This document shows, in pieces, positions 27,035-35,692 of a DNA stretch of 64,000 nt (its first letter is position 1; each line of letters opens with the position of its first letter). The position numbers and the translations under genes are program-made. The stretch comes from Dolichospermum sp. DET69 (GTDB taxonomy: Bacteria; Cyanobacteriota; Cyanobacteriia; Cyanobacteriales; Nostocaceae), in assembly GCA_017355425.1 (NCBI GenBank), contig CP070233.1, positions 3,141,501 through 3,205,500 of the forward strand. The letters are read 5' to 3'. Below the pieces are notes generated by a model that was not told the DNA's origin, ran no database searches, and saw only the letters and a program-made list of their open reading frames with translations.

Positions 27035-27370
27035 AGAAAACACAAATAAGGGATTAATTTTTAGTATAGCTTGTGATGGATATGACAATTATGATCTTAA
27101 TTCCTGCAATCCCTAAAACGTAAGTTGCTAGTTAGGGAAACTGTCTGAATCAGGATATCCAAGATTTAAGGATTAACAGGATTAAAACTGGGATTTTATT
27201 ACCAATTACTGAATTTGGTATAGATAAGGAAATCATAATTTATCACGCTTTTATTATATGATATTAATATGGTATCCATAAAATTATAGATTTTACTTTT
27301 GTTCAAATAAAGATTTATTTTGATGGTAAAATGTAAATAAATACACTAGTCAATATATATTATCATAATC
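27035..27370. other. Intergenic region upstream of the toxin-antitoxin patch
   Basis: AT-rich. Contains one dispersed repeat with CTGTCTGAATCAGGATAT and GGATTAACAGGATT (27145-27186), related to 31470-31558. It must carry the divergent promoters for the Uma2-type gene and the zeta-like gene, but no motif is clear. Confidence 0.5.
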
Positions 27371-27937
27371 ATGCCTAATTTGTACATTATCGGGGGTGCA
27401 AACGGTTCTGGTAAAACAACCGTAGCTTTGCAAATTCTCCCATATTTTTTAGAAGTTTTTGAATATATCAATGCTGATAACATTGCAGCGGGTATTTCTC
27501 CTTTTAATTCTGAATCTGTAGCTATTGAAGCAGGAAAGTTAATGTTACAAAGATTAGAAACTCTTGTTAATAAAAAATCTGATTTTGCTTTTGAAACTAC
27601 TTTAGCTGCTCGTAATTTTGCGCGGTTTATTAGAGAATGCAAAACCCAAGGTTATATAATAAATTTGATATATTTTTGGTTAGAAACTCCAGAATTAGCC
27701 ATAGCTAGAGTACGGAGACGGGTAGCAAGTGGAGGTCATAATATTCCAGAAGATATCATCCGTAGACGCTATGAACGTGGACGCAGAAACCTAACTGACC
27801 TTTATTTACCTTTGTGTGATACTTGGATAGTATATAATAATTCTGGGGATGAACCTCAATTAGTGGCTGAATCAGGTATAAATAAGGAAGTGATAATTTA
27901 TGAATACGGAATCTGGAATCAAATTACAGCAAGATAA
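27371..27937 (+). CDS. Zeta-toxin-like P-loop kinase
   Basis: 188 residues. Walker A GGANGSGKTTVA (8-19); INADNIAAGISPF; FAFETTLAARNFARFI, the second conserved zeta-type block; IYFWLETPELAIARVRRRV; GGHNIPEDIIRRRYERGRRNL, the lid with conserved arginines; and LCDTWIVYNNS. Zeta proteins phosphorylate UDP-sugar precursors of peptidoglycan or act on other small substrates. The short chromosomal type found here is common in cyanobacteria and its substrate is unknown. It overlaps the next gene by 38 bases, indicating a two-gene module. Confidence 0.88.
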   Translation: MPNLYIIGGANGSGKTTVALQILPYFLEVFEYINADNIAAGISPFNSESVAIEAGKLMLQRLETLVNKKSDFAFETTLAARNFARFIRECKTQGYIINLIYFWLETPELAIARVRRRVASGGHNIPEDIIRRRYERGRRNLTDLYLPLCDTWIVYNNSGDEPQLVAESGINKEVIIYEYGIWNQITAR

Positions 27938-28121
27938 TAAATCTCATGTTCCCGTTACAGAGTTACATCAAAAAATAGATGCTGGTGTGAAATTTGCGAT
28001 CGCAAATGCAATAGAAAGACATCGCAGATTAGGAGAATCAATTAGTATTTTGCGAGATGGTAAAGTTGTGACTTTGACAGCAGATGAAATACCACATCGT
28101 GATATTCAGAATATTGTATAA
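27900..28121 (+). CDS. Small partner protein of the zeta-like kinase (putative antitoxin)
   Basis: 73 residues starting inside the kinase gene in another frame. Reads KIDAGVKFAIANAIERHRRL followed by GESISILRDGKVVTLTADEIP. The tight overlap and the separate relic copy at 24523-24674 argue that it is a genuine mobile-module gene. The antitoxin role is inferred from context only. Confidence 0.75.
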   Translation: MNTESGIKLQQDNKSHVPVTELHQKIDAGVKFAIANAIERHRRLGESISILRDGKVVTLTADEIPHRDIQNIV

Positions 28122-28172
28122 GCACCTGTCGGTAGGATAATATATCAAGATACATATAATAGAAGCATTACG

Positions 28173-28439
28173 GTGATGAACAATATAAAATCGATTAAAG
28201 ATTTGAAAGCACTCAAAAGTACACCTTACTATGTGTCTATTAAGAAATTTGCTTTTGCAGAAATAATCGAAATATCAAGTTTTGCAGAAATCACAAATAT
28301 CAAAAAGCTTCAGGGATATGATAGTGCTTATCGGATTCCCATAGGTGATTATCGTCTTGGTATTATTTTTGATAGTGAAACATTAATTTTTGAAAGAGTT
28401 TTACACCGAAAAGAAATTTATCGCTATTTTCCTAAATAG
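28173..28439 (+). CDS. RelE/ParE-superfamily toxin
   Basis: 88 residues. The C-terminal half has the RelE-fold signature: KKLQGYDSAYRIPIGDYRLG then ILFD-type strand IIFDSETLIFERVLHRKEIY and RYFPK. RelE-family members cleave mRNA on the ribosome or inhibit gyrase. No dedicated antitoxin frame lies immediately beside it (52-bp gap upstream, 63-bp gap downstream), so it is either solitary or shares the preceding 73-aa protein. Confidence 0.83.
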   Translation: MMNNIKSIKDLKALKSTPYYVSIKKFAFAEIIEISSFAEITNIKKLQGYDSAYRIPIGDYRLGIIFDSETLIFERVLHRKEIYRYFPK

Positions 28440-28502
28440 ATAATTTTGTGAAATAGGATTATGCTTTAAAATAAACTATGTCAACAAAATCCCCATACCC
28501 AA

Positions 28503-28718
28503 ATGAGTAGAGAATTTAATGTAATTATTGAACGAGATGCTGATGGTTACTTTGTTGCATCTGTACCCAGTATTCCCGGTTGTCACACCCAAGCAAAATC
28601 TTTAGATGAACTAATGGAAAGAATTAGAGAAGCAATAGAACTGTGTTTAGAAGTAGATGAAAATCAAACAGAATCTCTGGAATTTGTAGGTGTGCAAAGA
28701 ATTGCAATTGAAGTATGA
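28503..28718 (+). CDS. hicB: HicB-type antitoxin
   Basis: 71 residues: FNVIIERDADGYFVASVPSI and PGCHTQAKSLDELMERIREA are the HicB partial RNase-H-like fold. It is short and lacks a separate DNA-binding domain, as in the common cyanobacterial form. It overlaps hicA by 4 bases (ATGA), so the antitoxin is translated first and coupled to the toxin. Confidence 0.92.
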   Translation: MSREFNVIIERDADGYFVASVPSIPGCHTQAKSLDELMERIREAIELCLEVDENQTESLEFVGVQRIAIEV

Positions 28719-28939
28719 GTAAATTACCAAGTTTAACAGGAAAAGAAGTCATAGCAGCACTTTGTAAAGCAGGTTTTGAAGTCATCAGAGTGCGAGGAAG
28801 TCATCATATTCTTGTACACAGTGATGGGAGAAGAACCGTTGTTCCAGTCCATGCTGGTGAAACAATTGGAACTGGATTAATGACACAAATACTCCGTGAT
28901 TGTCAATTAGATAGAGAAGAATTTAGAAACTTACTTTAA
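28715..28939 (+). CDS. hicA: HicA-type mRNA interferase toxin
   Basis: 74 residues. Double-stranded-RNA-binding-like HicA fold: LTGKEVIAALCKAGFEVIRV, RGSHHILVH with the catalytic His, and VPVHAGETIGTGLMTQILRD. It cleaves mRNA when freed from HicB. Its start overlaps the hicB stop. Confidence 0.93.
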   Translation: MSKLPSLTGKEVIAALCKAGFEVIRVRGSHHILVHSDGRRTVVPVHAGETIGTGLMTQILRDCQLDREEFRNLL

Positions 28940-28987
28940 AATAGGTAATCGAGGAGTTTTTGAAATAATTATATAAATACATGAATA

Positions 28988-29010
28988 AGGGTTTAGCATT
29001 GCTAAACCCC
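28988..29010. terminator. Possible bidirectional terminator between hicA and ctaE
   Basis: Stem GGGTTTAGCA/TGCTAAACCC followed by an AT-rich run, placed where two convergent genes end. The arm sequence GGGTTTAGC is also part of a dispersed repeat family, so the role is uncertain. Confidence 0.45.
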
Positions 29011-29044
29011 TACATAATTTATTGCTATTTGGCTAATAAAATAT

Positions 29045-29650
29045 TTACTGCCAAACGTAAATAAGCAGAAACAAAACAATCCAGATAACATCAACAAAGT
29101 GCCAAAACAAAGAAGTGGCATTTATGCCGAAATGGCCATTATCAAAGTTACCAGGAAGGAAAGAACGAAATAACACTATTGACTGTAAGAGAATCCCGGT
29201 AAAAACGTGCAAACCGTGAAAACCAGTTAATAGGTAAAACATTCCTCCAAACGTACCAGAAGTAAAGCCAAATTCCAGTTGACTCCATTCCACCGCTTGG
29301 CCATAGAGGAAATAACTACCCATAGCCATTGTTAAAAACAACAGCAACCGATAAGTTTTCAAGTCATGTTTTTCTAATGCCTTTTCTGCAAAGAAAATCA
29401 CAAAACTACTAGCAACTAAAATAACCGTATTAATGCTGGGTTCTTTGATTTCCAAACCAGAAACACCAGCCGGCAACCAATTAACAGCAGTAGTTTTGTA
29501 GACAATATAACCAGTAAAGAAACTTAAAAAGATTACACTTTCCGATAACAGAAAAACAATAAAACCAAACATTTTACTGCCTTCTTCATCATGTCCATGC
29601 TCATGACTAACATGATCTAATTCATCAGGAGAAACAGAACTATCCATCAT
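29045..29650 (-). CDS. ctaE: Terminal oxidase subunit III
   Basis: 201 residues, start chosen at ATG 29650 (the frame extends to a weak TTG at 29659). Five hydrophobic segments; COX3 hallmarks SESVIFLSFFTGYIVY, FLTMAMGSYFLYGQAVEW, GGMFYLLTGFHGLHVFTGIL and SLFWHFVDVIWIVLFLLIYVW. Short bacterial form without the first two helices. Last gene of the five-gene minus-strand oxidase operon, separated from subunit I by a 100-bp gap containing a strong hairpin. Confidence 0.93.
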   Translation of the reverse strand: MMDSSVSPDELDHVSHEHGHDEEGSKMFGFIVFLLSESVIFLSFFTGYIVYKTTAVNWLPAGVSGLEIKEPSINTVILVASSFVIFFAEKALEKHDLKTYRLLLFLTMAMGSYFLYGQAVEWSQLEFGFTSGTFGGMFYLLTGFHGLHVFTGILLQSIVLFRSFLPGNFDNGHFGINATSLFWHFVDVIWIVLFLLIYVWQ

Positions 29651-29682
29651 AATTTCCAATTGAAGAGATTAGTGAGAAATAA

Positions 29683-29744
29683 GATCCCCGACTTCTGTTA
29701 TAAATTCCTAACTTATTCACAAAATCAAAAAGAAGTCGGGGATC
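29683..29744. repeat. Inverted repeat GATCCCCGACTTCT between ctaD and ctaE
   Basis: 14-bp arms GATCCCCGACTTCT / AGAAGTCGGGGATC, 34 bases apart. The same arms form a tight hairpin at 41443-41474. It could attenuate read-through into ctaE or protect mRNA ends. Confidence 0.8.
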
Positions 29745-29758
29745 TAAATATTGACAAA

Positions 29759-31411
29759 TTACTCATGTTCAGCAGATACCATTAATTCAGACTTGCCATA
29801 ACCATAAGGTTCGCAAGTAACAATCGGAATTTCGTCAAAATTCTCAACAGGAGGAGGAGAAGAAATAGTCCATTCTAAACCAATTGCTCTCCAAGGATTA
29901 TCAGTAGCTGGCTCTCCGTCCATCCAAGAAATTAACATATTGAAGATGAAAGGAAGAGTGGACATTCCTAACAAGAAACCACCCAAACTAGCCACAATAT
30001 TCCAACCAACTAAATCTGGAGAATAGGAAGCAACACGGCGCAACATCCCTTGCAAACCTAATGGGTGCATAGGTAAGAAATTCAAATTTGTGCCGATAAA
30101 AGCTAACCAAAAATGGACTTTTCCCCAACCTTCGTGGAACATTCTGCCAGTCATTTTGGGAAACCAATGATAGATAGCTGCATACAGTCCCATAGTTACA
30201 GTTCCATAGAGAACATAATGGAAATGTCCAACTACAAAATAGGTATTGTTAACATGAACATCTACTGGTACAGAAGAAAGCATAATTCCTGTAATCCCAG
30301 CAAACACAAACATTACCAAAGCACCCAAAGCAAATAACATGGGTGTATTTAGCCGAATTTTTCCGCCCCAAATAGTGGCTACCCAAGCAAATACCTTAAT
30401 CCCTGTGGGAATAGATACAAACATGGTTGTCACCATGAAAAATAACCGTAGCCAGCCAGGAGTACCACTTACATACATATGGTGTACCCAAACAATGCCG
30501 CTAACTACAGCAATTAACATTGAAGAGATAGCAACGACTTTGTAACCAAATAAAGGTTTGCGGGAATAAACCGGGAAGATTTCCGAGAAAATCCCGAACA
30601 CTGGCAAAATGATTACATAAACCGCTGGGTGAGAATAGAACCAGAAATAATGCTGGAACATTACCGGATTTCCGCCTTTGGTGGGGTCAAAAAAGGCAGT
30701 CCCGACTGTAATATCTAATAGCAACATAACAGCACCGGCTGTTAAAGCTGGCAGGCCAAATAATTGGATAATTTGGGCGCTAAATACTGCCCAAACAAAC
30801 AGGGGCATTCTAAAGAAACCCATTCCCGGCGCTCGCATTTTCACAATGGTGGTGACAAAATTCACCGCACCCATAATGGAAGAGACACCGGAAATAGCCA
30901 CTGCTAATAACCAAAGAACTTGACCGTTAATCAAGTTTCCTGTGGGGTTTTGGGTACTAACGGGGGGATATGCCCACCAACCAGATTGAGCAGGTCCACC
31001 GGGAACGAAGAAGCTGGACATGAGGAGAATTCCCACCACAGGAACCATCCAAAAAGCGACGGCGTTCAAGCGGGGAAATGCCATATCTCGCGCCCCAATC
31101 ATCAGGGGTACAAGGTAGTTAGCTAAACCAACAAGGGAGGGAAATGTCCACAGAAACAGCATAACTGTTCCGTGCATGGTGAACATGGCATTGTATACTG
31201 TGCGGTCTATTAAGTCGGATTCAGGGGTGATGAGTTCTCCGCGTAAAATCATGGCGAAGATACCGCCAACCAGGAAGAACATAAAGGAGGTAACGAGGTA
31301 TTGGATACCGATGACTTTATGGTCTGTGCTAAAGCTGAAGTATGTTCTCCAGGTTTGAGGCGGTTCGTGGTGATGTGGCTCACCACCAATATGAATGGGG
31401 ATGTTAGTCAT
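29759..31411 (-). CDS. ctaD: Terminal oxidase subunit I, A2-type heme-copper oxidase
   Basis: 550 residues, twelve hydrophobic helices. Heme and copper ligands visible: FTMHGTVMLFLW (His80, low-spin heme), FWFYSHPAVYVIILP (His261 CuB, Tyr265 cross-link), VWVHHMYVSG (two CuB His), GHFHYVLYG (heme ligands). The YSHPxV motif, where A1-type enzymes have GHPEV, places it in the A2 group. Together with the CuA-less subunit II this fits the cyanobacterial alternative respiratory terminal oxidase (ARTO; Cox3 of Anabaena), a probable quinol oxidase. Operon position: fourth of five. Confidence 0.95.
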   Translation of the reverse strand: MTNIPIHIGGEPHHHEPPQTWRTYFSFSTDHKVIGIQYLVTSFMFFLVGGIFAMILRGELITPESDLIDRTVYNAMFTMHGTVMLFLWTFPSLVGLANYLVPLMIGARDMAFPRLNAVAFWMVPVVGILLMSSFFVPGGPAQSGWWAYPPVSTQNPTGNLINGQVLWLLAVAISGVSSIMGAVNFVTTIVKMRAPGMGFFRMPLFVWAVFSAQIIQLFGLPALTAGAVMLLLDITVGTAFFDPTKGGNPVMFQHYFWFYSHPAVYVIILPVFGIFSEIFPVYSRKPLFGYKVVAISSMLIAVVSGIVWVHHMYVSGTPGWLRLFFMVTTMFVSIPTGIKVFAWVATIWGGKIRLNTPMLFALGALVMFVFAGITGIMLSSVPVDVHVNNTYFVVGHFHYVLYGTVTMGLYAAIYHWFPKMTGRMFHEGWGKVHFWLAFIGTNLNFLPMHPLGLQGMLRRVASYSPDLVGWNIVASLGGFLLGMSTLPFIFNMLISWMDGEPATDNPWRAIGLEWTISSPPPVENFDEIPIVTCEPYGYGKSELMVSAEHE

Positions 31412-31565
31412 TAGTTAAAGAATAGGAAATTGGGATTAAATGTCTGATAGCGTGGCCATATCAGGATGCTGAGGATTAGAAAGATGAACAAGATTTAAAA
31501 AATACAAATAAATAAAATCCTGAAAATCCTTAAATCCTGGAAATCCTGATTCAGACAAAAGTTAG
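31412..31565. repeat. Dispersed repeat between ctaC and ctaD
   Basis: Contains GTCTGATAGCGTGGCCATATC and tandem AAATCC(T/C) blocks ending CTGATTCAGACA. Related to 27145-27186, and to 54160-54175 (GTCTGATAGCGTAGCGTGAC). An intra-operon insertion of repeat DNA. Confidence 0.6.
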
Positions 31566-32492
31566 TTAACCTGAGAAATTGACTAAGGGTGGGGTTGCAG
31601 GTTCAACGCTTTTCCAACCGCTGTTAATGCCGTTTTCTAGTTTTTGGGCATATTCTGAAGCCGCTTGGTTGGGGGCTGGGCTGGGTTTCTGACTGCCAGC
31701 TTTTGTTAACCACTGGTGATACTCTTCTGGAGTTTCCACAATGACCTTGGCTCGCATGGTGGCAAAGTATGTACCGCTATACTGAGAGTCCGTTAGGCTA
31801 TATGCACCGGGGCGAATGGGGGTAAATTCAAAGTCGAGGTCGTTACCAGGAATGATGTCTTGTTTGAGGCGAAAAGCGGGGATATAAAAGCCATGAAGTA
31901 CGTCTTCTGAATGTAGATTTAGACGGACACGGCGATCGCTTGGTAAGTGTAATTCTGTACTGGTAACATTGTTTTCTGGGTAATGAAACACCCAAGCCCA
32001 CTGTTTAGCTGACACATCAATGTGTTCTAAGTCCTCAGCTACTGCGGCTTCTGAAGCTGGATCTACCATAGCATAGGCAGTTTCCGTCTTCATGGGATTA
32101 TGTAGATGTATCTGGTGAGATGGTCCCTGGATACCCATTTCTTCGTAAACTTGGTAACTATAACCCGCAATCCACAACACCAACATCACCGGGATTGCTG
32201 TCCAAATTACTTCTAAAGTAACGTTACCTTCAATGTGGGGACCATCACTTAAATCATTAGCTTTCACGCGATGAAAAGCGATGGAATAGAAGAGAGTAGC
32301 AGTTACTCCCAGGAAAATTAAAGATCCTAATGTTACCAAAAAGCTAAATAAATCATCAATCAGATGAGATTCAGCAGCCGCTTGGGGAGGTAGCCAATAA
32401 TAAGCCTGTTTACCAATCCAGAGACTAGTAAGAGTAACAGCAACTGCTCCAGTAACTATGGTCAAAAAGTTTAAAACTTGCCGCATATTCAT
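31566..32492 (-). CDS. ctaC: Terminal oxidase subunit II lacking the CuA site (ARTO type)
   Basis: 308 residues: two N-terminal transmembrane helices (~8-27, ~48-72 region and ~95-112) and a C-terminal cupredoxin domain. The CuA loop reads YSLTDSQYSGTYFATMRAKV: aligned to C-x-E-x-C-x3-H-x2-M, the ligands are Asp235, Gln237, Ser239 and Phe243. Only His200 (DVLHGFYIP) and Met246 remain. It therefore cannot bind CuA and should not take electrons from cytochrome c or plastocyanin in the usual way. A quinol donor, as proposed for ARTO/Cox3, is the likely alternative. Confidence 0.94.
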   Translation of the reverse strand: MNMRQVLNFLTIVTGAVAVTLTSLWIGKQAYYWLPPQAAAESHLIDDLFSFLVTLGSLIFLGVTATLFYSIAFHRVKANDLSDGPHIEGNVTLEVIWTAIPVMLVLWIAGYSYQVYEEMGIQGPSHQIHLHNPMKTETAYAMVDPASEAAVAEDLEHIDVSAKQWAWVFHYPENNVTSTELHLPSDRRVRLNLHSEDVLHGFYIPAFRLKQDIIPGNDLDFEFTPIRPGAYSLTDSQYSGTYFATMRAKVIVETPEEYHQWLTKAGSQKPSPAPNQAASEYAQKLENGINSGWKSVEPATPPLVNFSG

Positions 32493-32518
32493 GGTAGTCA
32501 GTTGTTCGTTGTCAGTTG

Positions 32519-33130
32519 TTATTTGTTACCAAATATCTGATTAATATCTTGTCCTGCTCGCAATAATTTATCGGCTGTATTGTGAACACCAAAATCTGCT
32601 GCTAGGTGCGCTCCTAATGTGCCATGAAAATACATCAGCAACATAATAACTACACCAACAACTAGATAAGAAATTTGTACTTCTCTTTCTTCGTATTTGC
32701 CGATAACATAACGTTGCCAACCTCGCCAAAAAGTCATACCAACAATGAGAGCCAGTAGTAATACACCACCGACACCATGCCACATCATTGTGGGCATTGC
32801 TAACATTCCCCAAGGACTTTTGATATCTGCTGGTGGGGCTGCTAATAACATTTCATAAAAACCTGCACCAACTGTGAAAAATGTAATCACAGCCGCAGCA
32901 AAAATGTTGTACCAACCCACATCAAATAATTGAGAACGTTCAACTTTAATTCCCAAAAATCTGAATAGCCATTTTTCCAAAGGGAAGAAGACACCTAAAA
33001 TATCAAAGATAATGGCAATGATGAATAAACCTAATGTGAGATGCACTAAATTAGGATGAATGGGAATGGCATAAGGTAAACCATTTGCACCCATTTGCTG
33101 ACTAATTTGGTCTAGTAATTCTGAATTCAT
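32519..33130 (-). CDS. DUF2231-type membrane protein 2 of the oxidase operon
   Basis: 203 residues. The start is ATG 33130, whose ATGA overlaps the stop of the preceding gene. HPNLVHLTLGLFIIAIIFDI is the family motif, then four hydrophobic helices (~35-55, ~75-98, ~108-130, ~150-175) and HGTLGAHLAADFGV. It may help assemble the oxidase or bind heme (paired His in membrane segments); this is inference. It lies 27 bp upstream of ctaC. Confidence 0.85.
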   Translation of the reverse strand: MNSELLDQISQQMGANGLPYAIPIHPNLVHLTLGLFIIAIIFDILGVFFPLEKWLFRFLGIKVERSQLFDVGWYNIFAAAVITFFTVGAGFYEMLLAAPPADIKSPWGMLAMPTMMWHGVGGVLLLALIVGMTFWRGWQRYVIGKYEEREVQISYLVVGVVIMLLMYFHGTLGAHLAADFGVHNTADKLLRAGQDINQIFGNK

Positions 33131-33627
33131 GGCAAGATTCCATCCTTTACCGCTTCCACAACAGGTACGGTGTGTAAGCCATACACCCATACAAGTTCAT
33201 CACCGAGATATACTTGAAAACCAACAAGTGCCGTTAATAAAACTGCCATAGCTATGTAATGAAAAGGGAGTTTTTTCGGGTTACGACTCCGCAAAACATA
33301 GCGCCAAGCAGTAAATGCCGCGATAATTCCTGACAATGACCAACCAATGAGAGTATGCACATTTAAAACTGATTTAGCAAGTTCGTAGGGTTTAGCTAAA
33401 CCAGCCTCAAATTGACCAAAAATAATTGCCACAAAAATAGCAACTGTGGCAATACACATATTCCACCAACTCACCTCAAACAAAGTAGTTTTACCAGTTA
33501 CATAACCAGCAAAATCACAGAAAACAGAAAACAGAACCATCGCAATTACAAAGTGAACCACGATAGGATGTAAGGGATCTGGATATGGTAAATTATGCTC
33601 ATTCAATGAAGTGAAAAAATCCAGCAT
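33127..33627 (-). CDS. DUF2231-type membrane protein 1 of the oxidase operon
   Basis: 166 residues from ATG 33627. Starts with DPLHPIVVHFVIAMVLFSVF, the same His-Pro-x-x-x-His core as the next gene, then helices at ~53-70, ~88-107 and ~124-142. It is the first gene of the minus-strand operon DUF2231-DUF2231-ctaC-ctaD-ctaE. The two DUF2231 proteins are diverged paralogues. The heme-binding or assembly role is only a hypothesis. Confidence 0.86.
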   Translation of the reverse strand: MLDFFTSLNEHNLPYPDPLHPIVVHFVIAMVLFSVFCDFAGYVTGKTTLFEVSWWNMCIATVAIFVAIIFGQFEAGLAKPYELAKSVLNVHTLIGWSLSGIIAAFTAWRYVLRSRNPKKLPFHYIAMAVLLTALVGFQVYLGDELVWVYGLHTVPVVEAVKDGILP

Positions 33628-34201
33628 TAAATTCTCCTAGACTTATTTGCTACTCCTTAGCCAAACTTAAATAATTGCTAGATACTCACTCACTGATATC
33701 AATAAATTATTTGATAAAATTAGTGTGAGTTTGCTGCAATAGCTATTTCTTCATACCTGTGAACAACAGTAATTATGGATGTAGATAAACTAAATCACTG
33801 TGAGAGGTTGAATTTACTAGACCTAATTTTTAGGTTACGTAAATTTTTATGAATCGTCACCAAAACTAAAAGCAGAACTTCTAGAATTAACAAGAGAGCC
33901 AACAACAGATTTTGATCTTTGCTGTATTACAATATTTGTAAAGCAAAACCAACTATTTTTATGTTTATTGATGTACAATAAAAAATTATCACTTTGTAAT
34001 TTTAAAAACCGAAATATATAATTTTTATAGTAGGTAGAAATCAGAAACAAGAAAGAATCATCTACAAACTGAAAAAGTGTTGAAATTTACAGCAATATCT
34101 ATATCAAACTCTTTCTCTTTGCGCCTGGAGCGTGAGAAAAAAGTTTAATTCACTACCCATATCTGCATTCATAAATACCCACCTAATCCCCAAATCCCTA
34201 A
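33628..34201. other. Upstream region of the oxidase operon
   Basis: 574 bases with no supported gene; AT-rich. The oxidase operon promoter must be here, but I see no convincing NtcA-type palindrome. The 67-codon frame at 33847-34050 is low complexity and was not accepted. Confidence 0.5.
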
Positions 34202-34867
34202 TTAACCTTGATACGGGTTATCTAGTCTATCTACAGAAACATTAACCGACAATGGTAAACGACCGGGATTTAACCGAGGTTCGGCTGCATAACCTACAGG
34301 TACTAACACAGCAATAGCTATATCTGGATTATTTTCCGCACCAATGATGGTTTTAACTTGATCCTCAATCCAACCATTCATGAAGCAGGTAGATAAACCC
34401 AAGCTTTCCGCCGCCAATACTAAACTTGTAGCAGCTATCATCGCATCTTTAATGGCGTATTCCCGGCGCTTGTCTCCTAAGCTTACCTGAAATTGAGGAA
34501 TCGCATTTCTAAAGTAATTAACTGTTCCCTCATTCCAAGCCCCAGTGGCTGCACCTTGTTCTAAAATGGGTGTTATATCTTTTTCTCCCGCAGCAGCGTC
34601 AGCAGCGAAAACAAAGGTAACAGGCGCTTGAATAATTTGCTTTTGATTCCAAGAAGCTGCACATAACGCTTCTTTTTGGGCTTCGTCTTGAACTAAAACT
34701 ATTCTCCAAGATTGGACGTTAAAACTACTGGGTGCAGCTACGGTTAATTCTACCAGTTGCTTGAGTAGTTCTGGGGAGATGGGATCTGATTTGAAGGTTT
34801 TGATAGAACGACGTTGTTCTATGGCGCTAGGTACGTCTAATGCTTTGATTTGGGTGTTTGAAGTCAC
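34202..34867 (-). CDS. Nitroreductase-family FMN protein
   Basis: 221 residues from GTG 34867, chosen because AGGAG lies 6 bases upstream; the frame extends to a TTG at 34927 without such support. Family signatures: AIEQRRSIKTF (FMN phosphate-binding Arg-Arg-Ser), TVAAPSSFNVQSWRIVLV, AIKDAMIAATSLVLAAESLGLSTCFMNGW, and VPVGYAAEPRLNPGRLPL. Likely an NAD(P)H-dependent oxidoreductase of quinones or nitro compounds; the physiological substrate is unknown. It lies upstream of the oxidase operon on the same strand but across a 570-bp gap, so is transcribed separately. Confidence 0.91.
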   Translation of the reverse strand: MTSNTQIKALDVPSAIEQRRSIKTFKSDPISPELLKQLVELTVAAPSSFNVQSWRIVLVQDEAQKEALCAASWNQKQIIQAPVTFVFAADAAAGEKDITPILEQGAATGAWNEGTVNYFRNAIPQFQVSLGDKRREYAIKDAMIAATSLVLAAESLGLSTCFMNGWIEDQVKTIIGAENNPDIAIAVLVPVGYAAEPRLNPGRLPLSVNVSVDRLDNPYQG

Positions 34868-35039
34868 GGTATTCTCCTCTGTTTTATCCTCTCCACTTAG
34901 GGTAACGCTTTTTTGTACGCAGTTCAATTGACTTAAGGATTACAGAATATTTTTTCTCACGCTTCAGACGCAGAGGAGTAAGTACGGAGTTTCAATTCCT
35001 CATAGCAAGATTTACTATAGAAATTCCCCATATCTTTAA

Positions 35040-35375
35040 CTATGACCGTGCAGTAACATACTTATCTAAAGTAGCAGATAAAGTAGTTTTAGGAACAGCA
35101 CCAACCACTGTTTTGATTTGTCTTCCTCCCTGAAATACCATCAAAGTAGGAATACTGCGAATCCCGTAATGACTAGCAACAGTGGGATTTTGATCAGTAT
35201 TCAATTTCACCACTTTTATCTGTCCCTCATATTCCGCAGCCACTTCTTCCACTACAGGAGACAGCATTTTACAAGGTCCACACCAAGGGGCCCAAAAGTC
35301 AACTAAAACAGGAGTTTGACTTTCTAACACTTCTTGCTTAAATGTGGCTTCCGTGACATTGGTAATGGATGACAT
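35040..35375 (-). CDS. trxA: Thioredoxin
   Basis: 111 residues. Active site [11 protein letters not shown] with Cys32 and Cys35, [20 protein letters not shown] with the cis-Pro, and [16 protein letters not shown]. Complete single-domain m-type-like thioredoxin that reduces disulfides of target enzymes. It lies 112 bp upstream of the nitroreductase ORF limit on the same strand; co-transcription is possible. Confidence 0.95.
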   Translation of the reverse strand: MSSITNVTEATFKQEVLESQTPVLVDFWAPWCGPCKMLSPVVEEVAAEYEGQIKVVKLNTDQNPTVASHYGIRSIPTLMVFQGGRQIKTVVGAVPKTTLSATLDKYVTARS

Positions 35376-35691
35376 AAATTGTCTACCTAGATTTAAATTA
35401 ATAACTCAATAATATCTAATAAATAGGGGCAGAAATATGTTGTTAAGTTTAATTTTGCTAAGTTTCTGATTATTCAAGTAGGTTGGGTTGAACCACAGTG
35501 AAACCCAACATTTCTGATAATTTCTAAGAGGATGTTTTAAAAATTTTCAAGGTATAAATTAACCCCTCTTGTAAACCTCTCCCCTATAAGGAGATAGGCT
35601 TTAAAATCCCCATTCCCTTGTAGGGAAGGGGGGTAGGGGGGTTAGGTTTTTGGAGATTATTGGTTTTATTTAATACTTTTTCAAACACCCT
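35376..35691. other. Intergenic region holding MITE copy C
   Basis: Contains half of the GGTTGGGTTGA...AACCCAACA hairpin repeat (35478-35511) and the MITE at 35528-35692. Confidence 0.6.
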
Positions 35692-35692
35692 C
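35528..35692. mobile_element. MITE, GAGG-TGTTTGAAAAGT family, copy C (165 bp)
   Basis: Left GAGGATGTTTTAAAA, right TTTTTCAAACACCCTC, flanked by TAA on both sides. Orientation is opposite to copy A. The right terminus plus its TAA duplication supply the TAG stop codon of the gene ending at 35692. Confidence 0.86.

Noticed and set aside
33847-34050. 67-codon minus-strand frame upstream of the oxidase operon
   Set aside because: Composition of AT-rich noncoding DNA (F, K, N, S, Y rich) with no start context or recognised motif.
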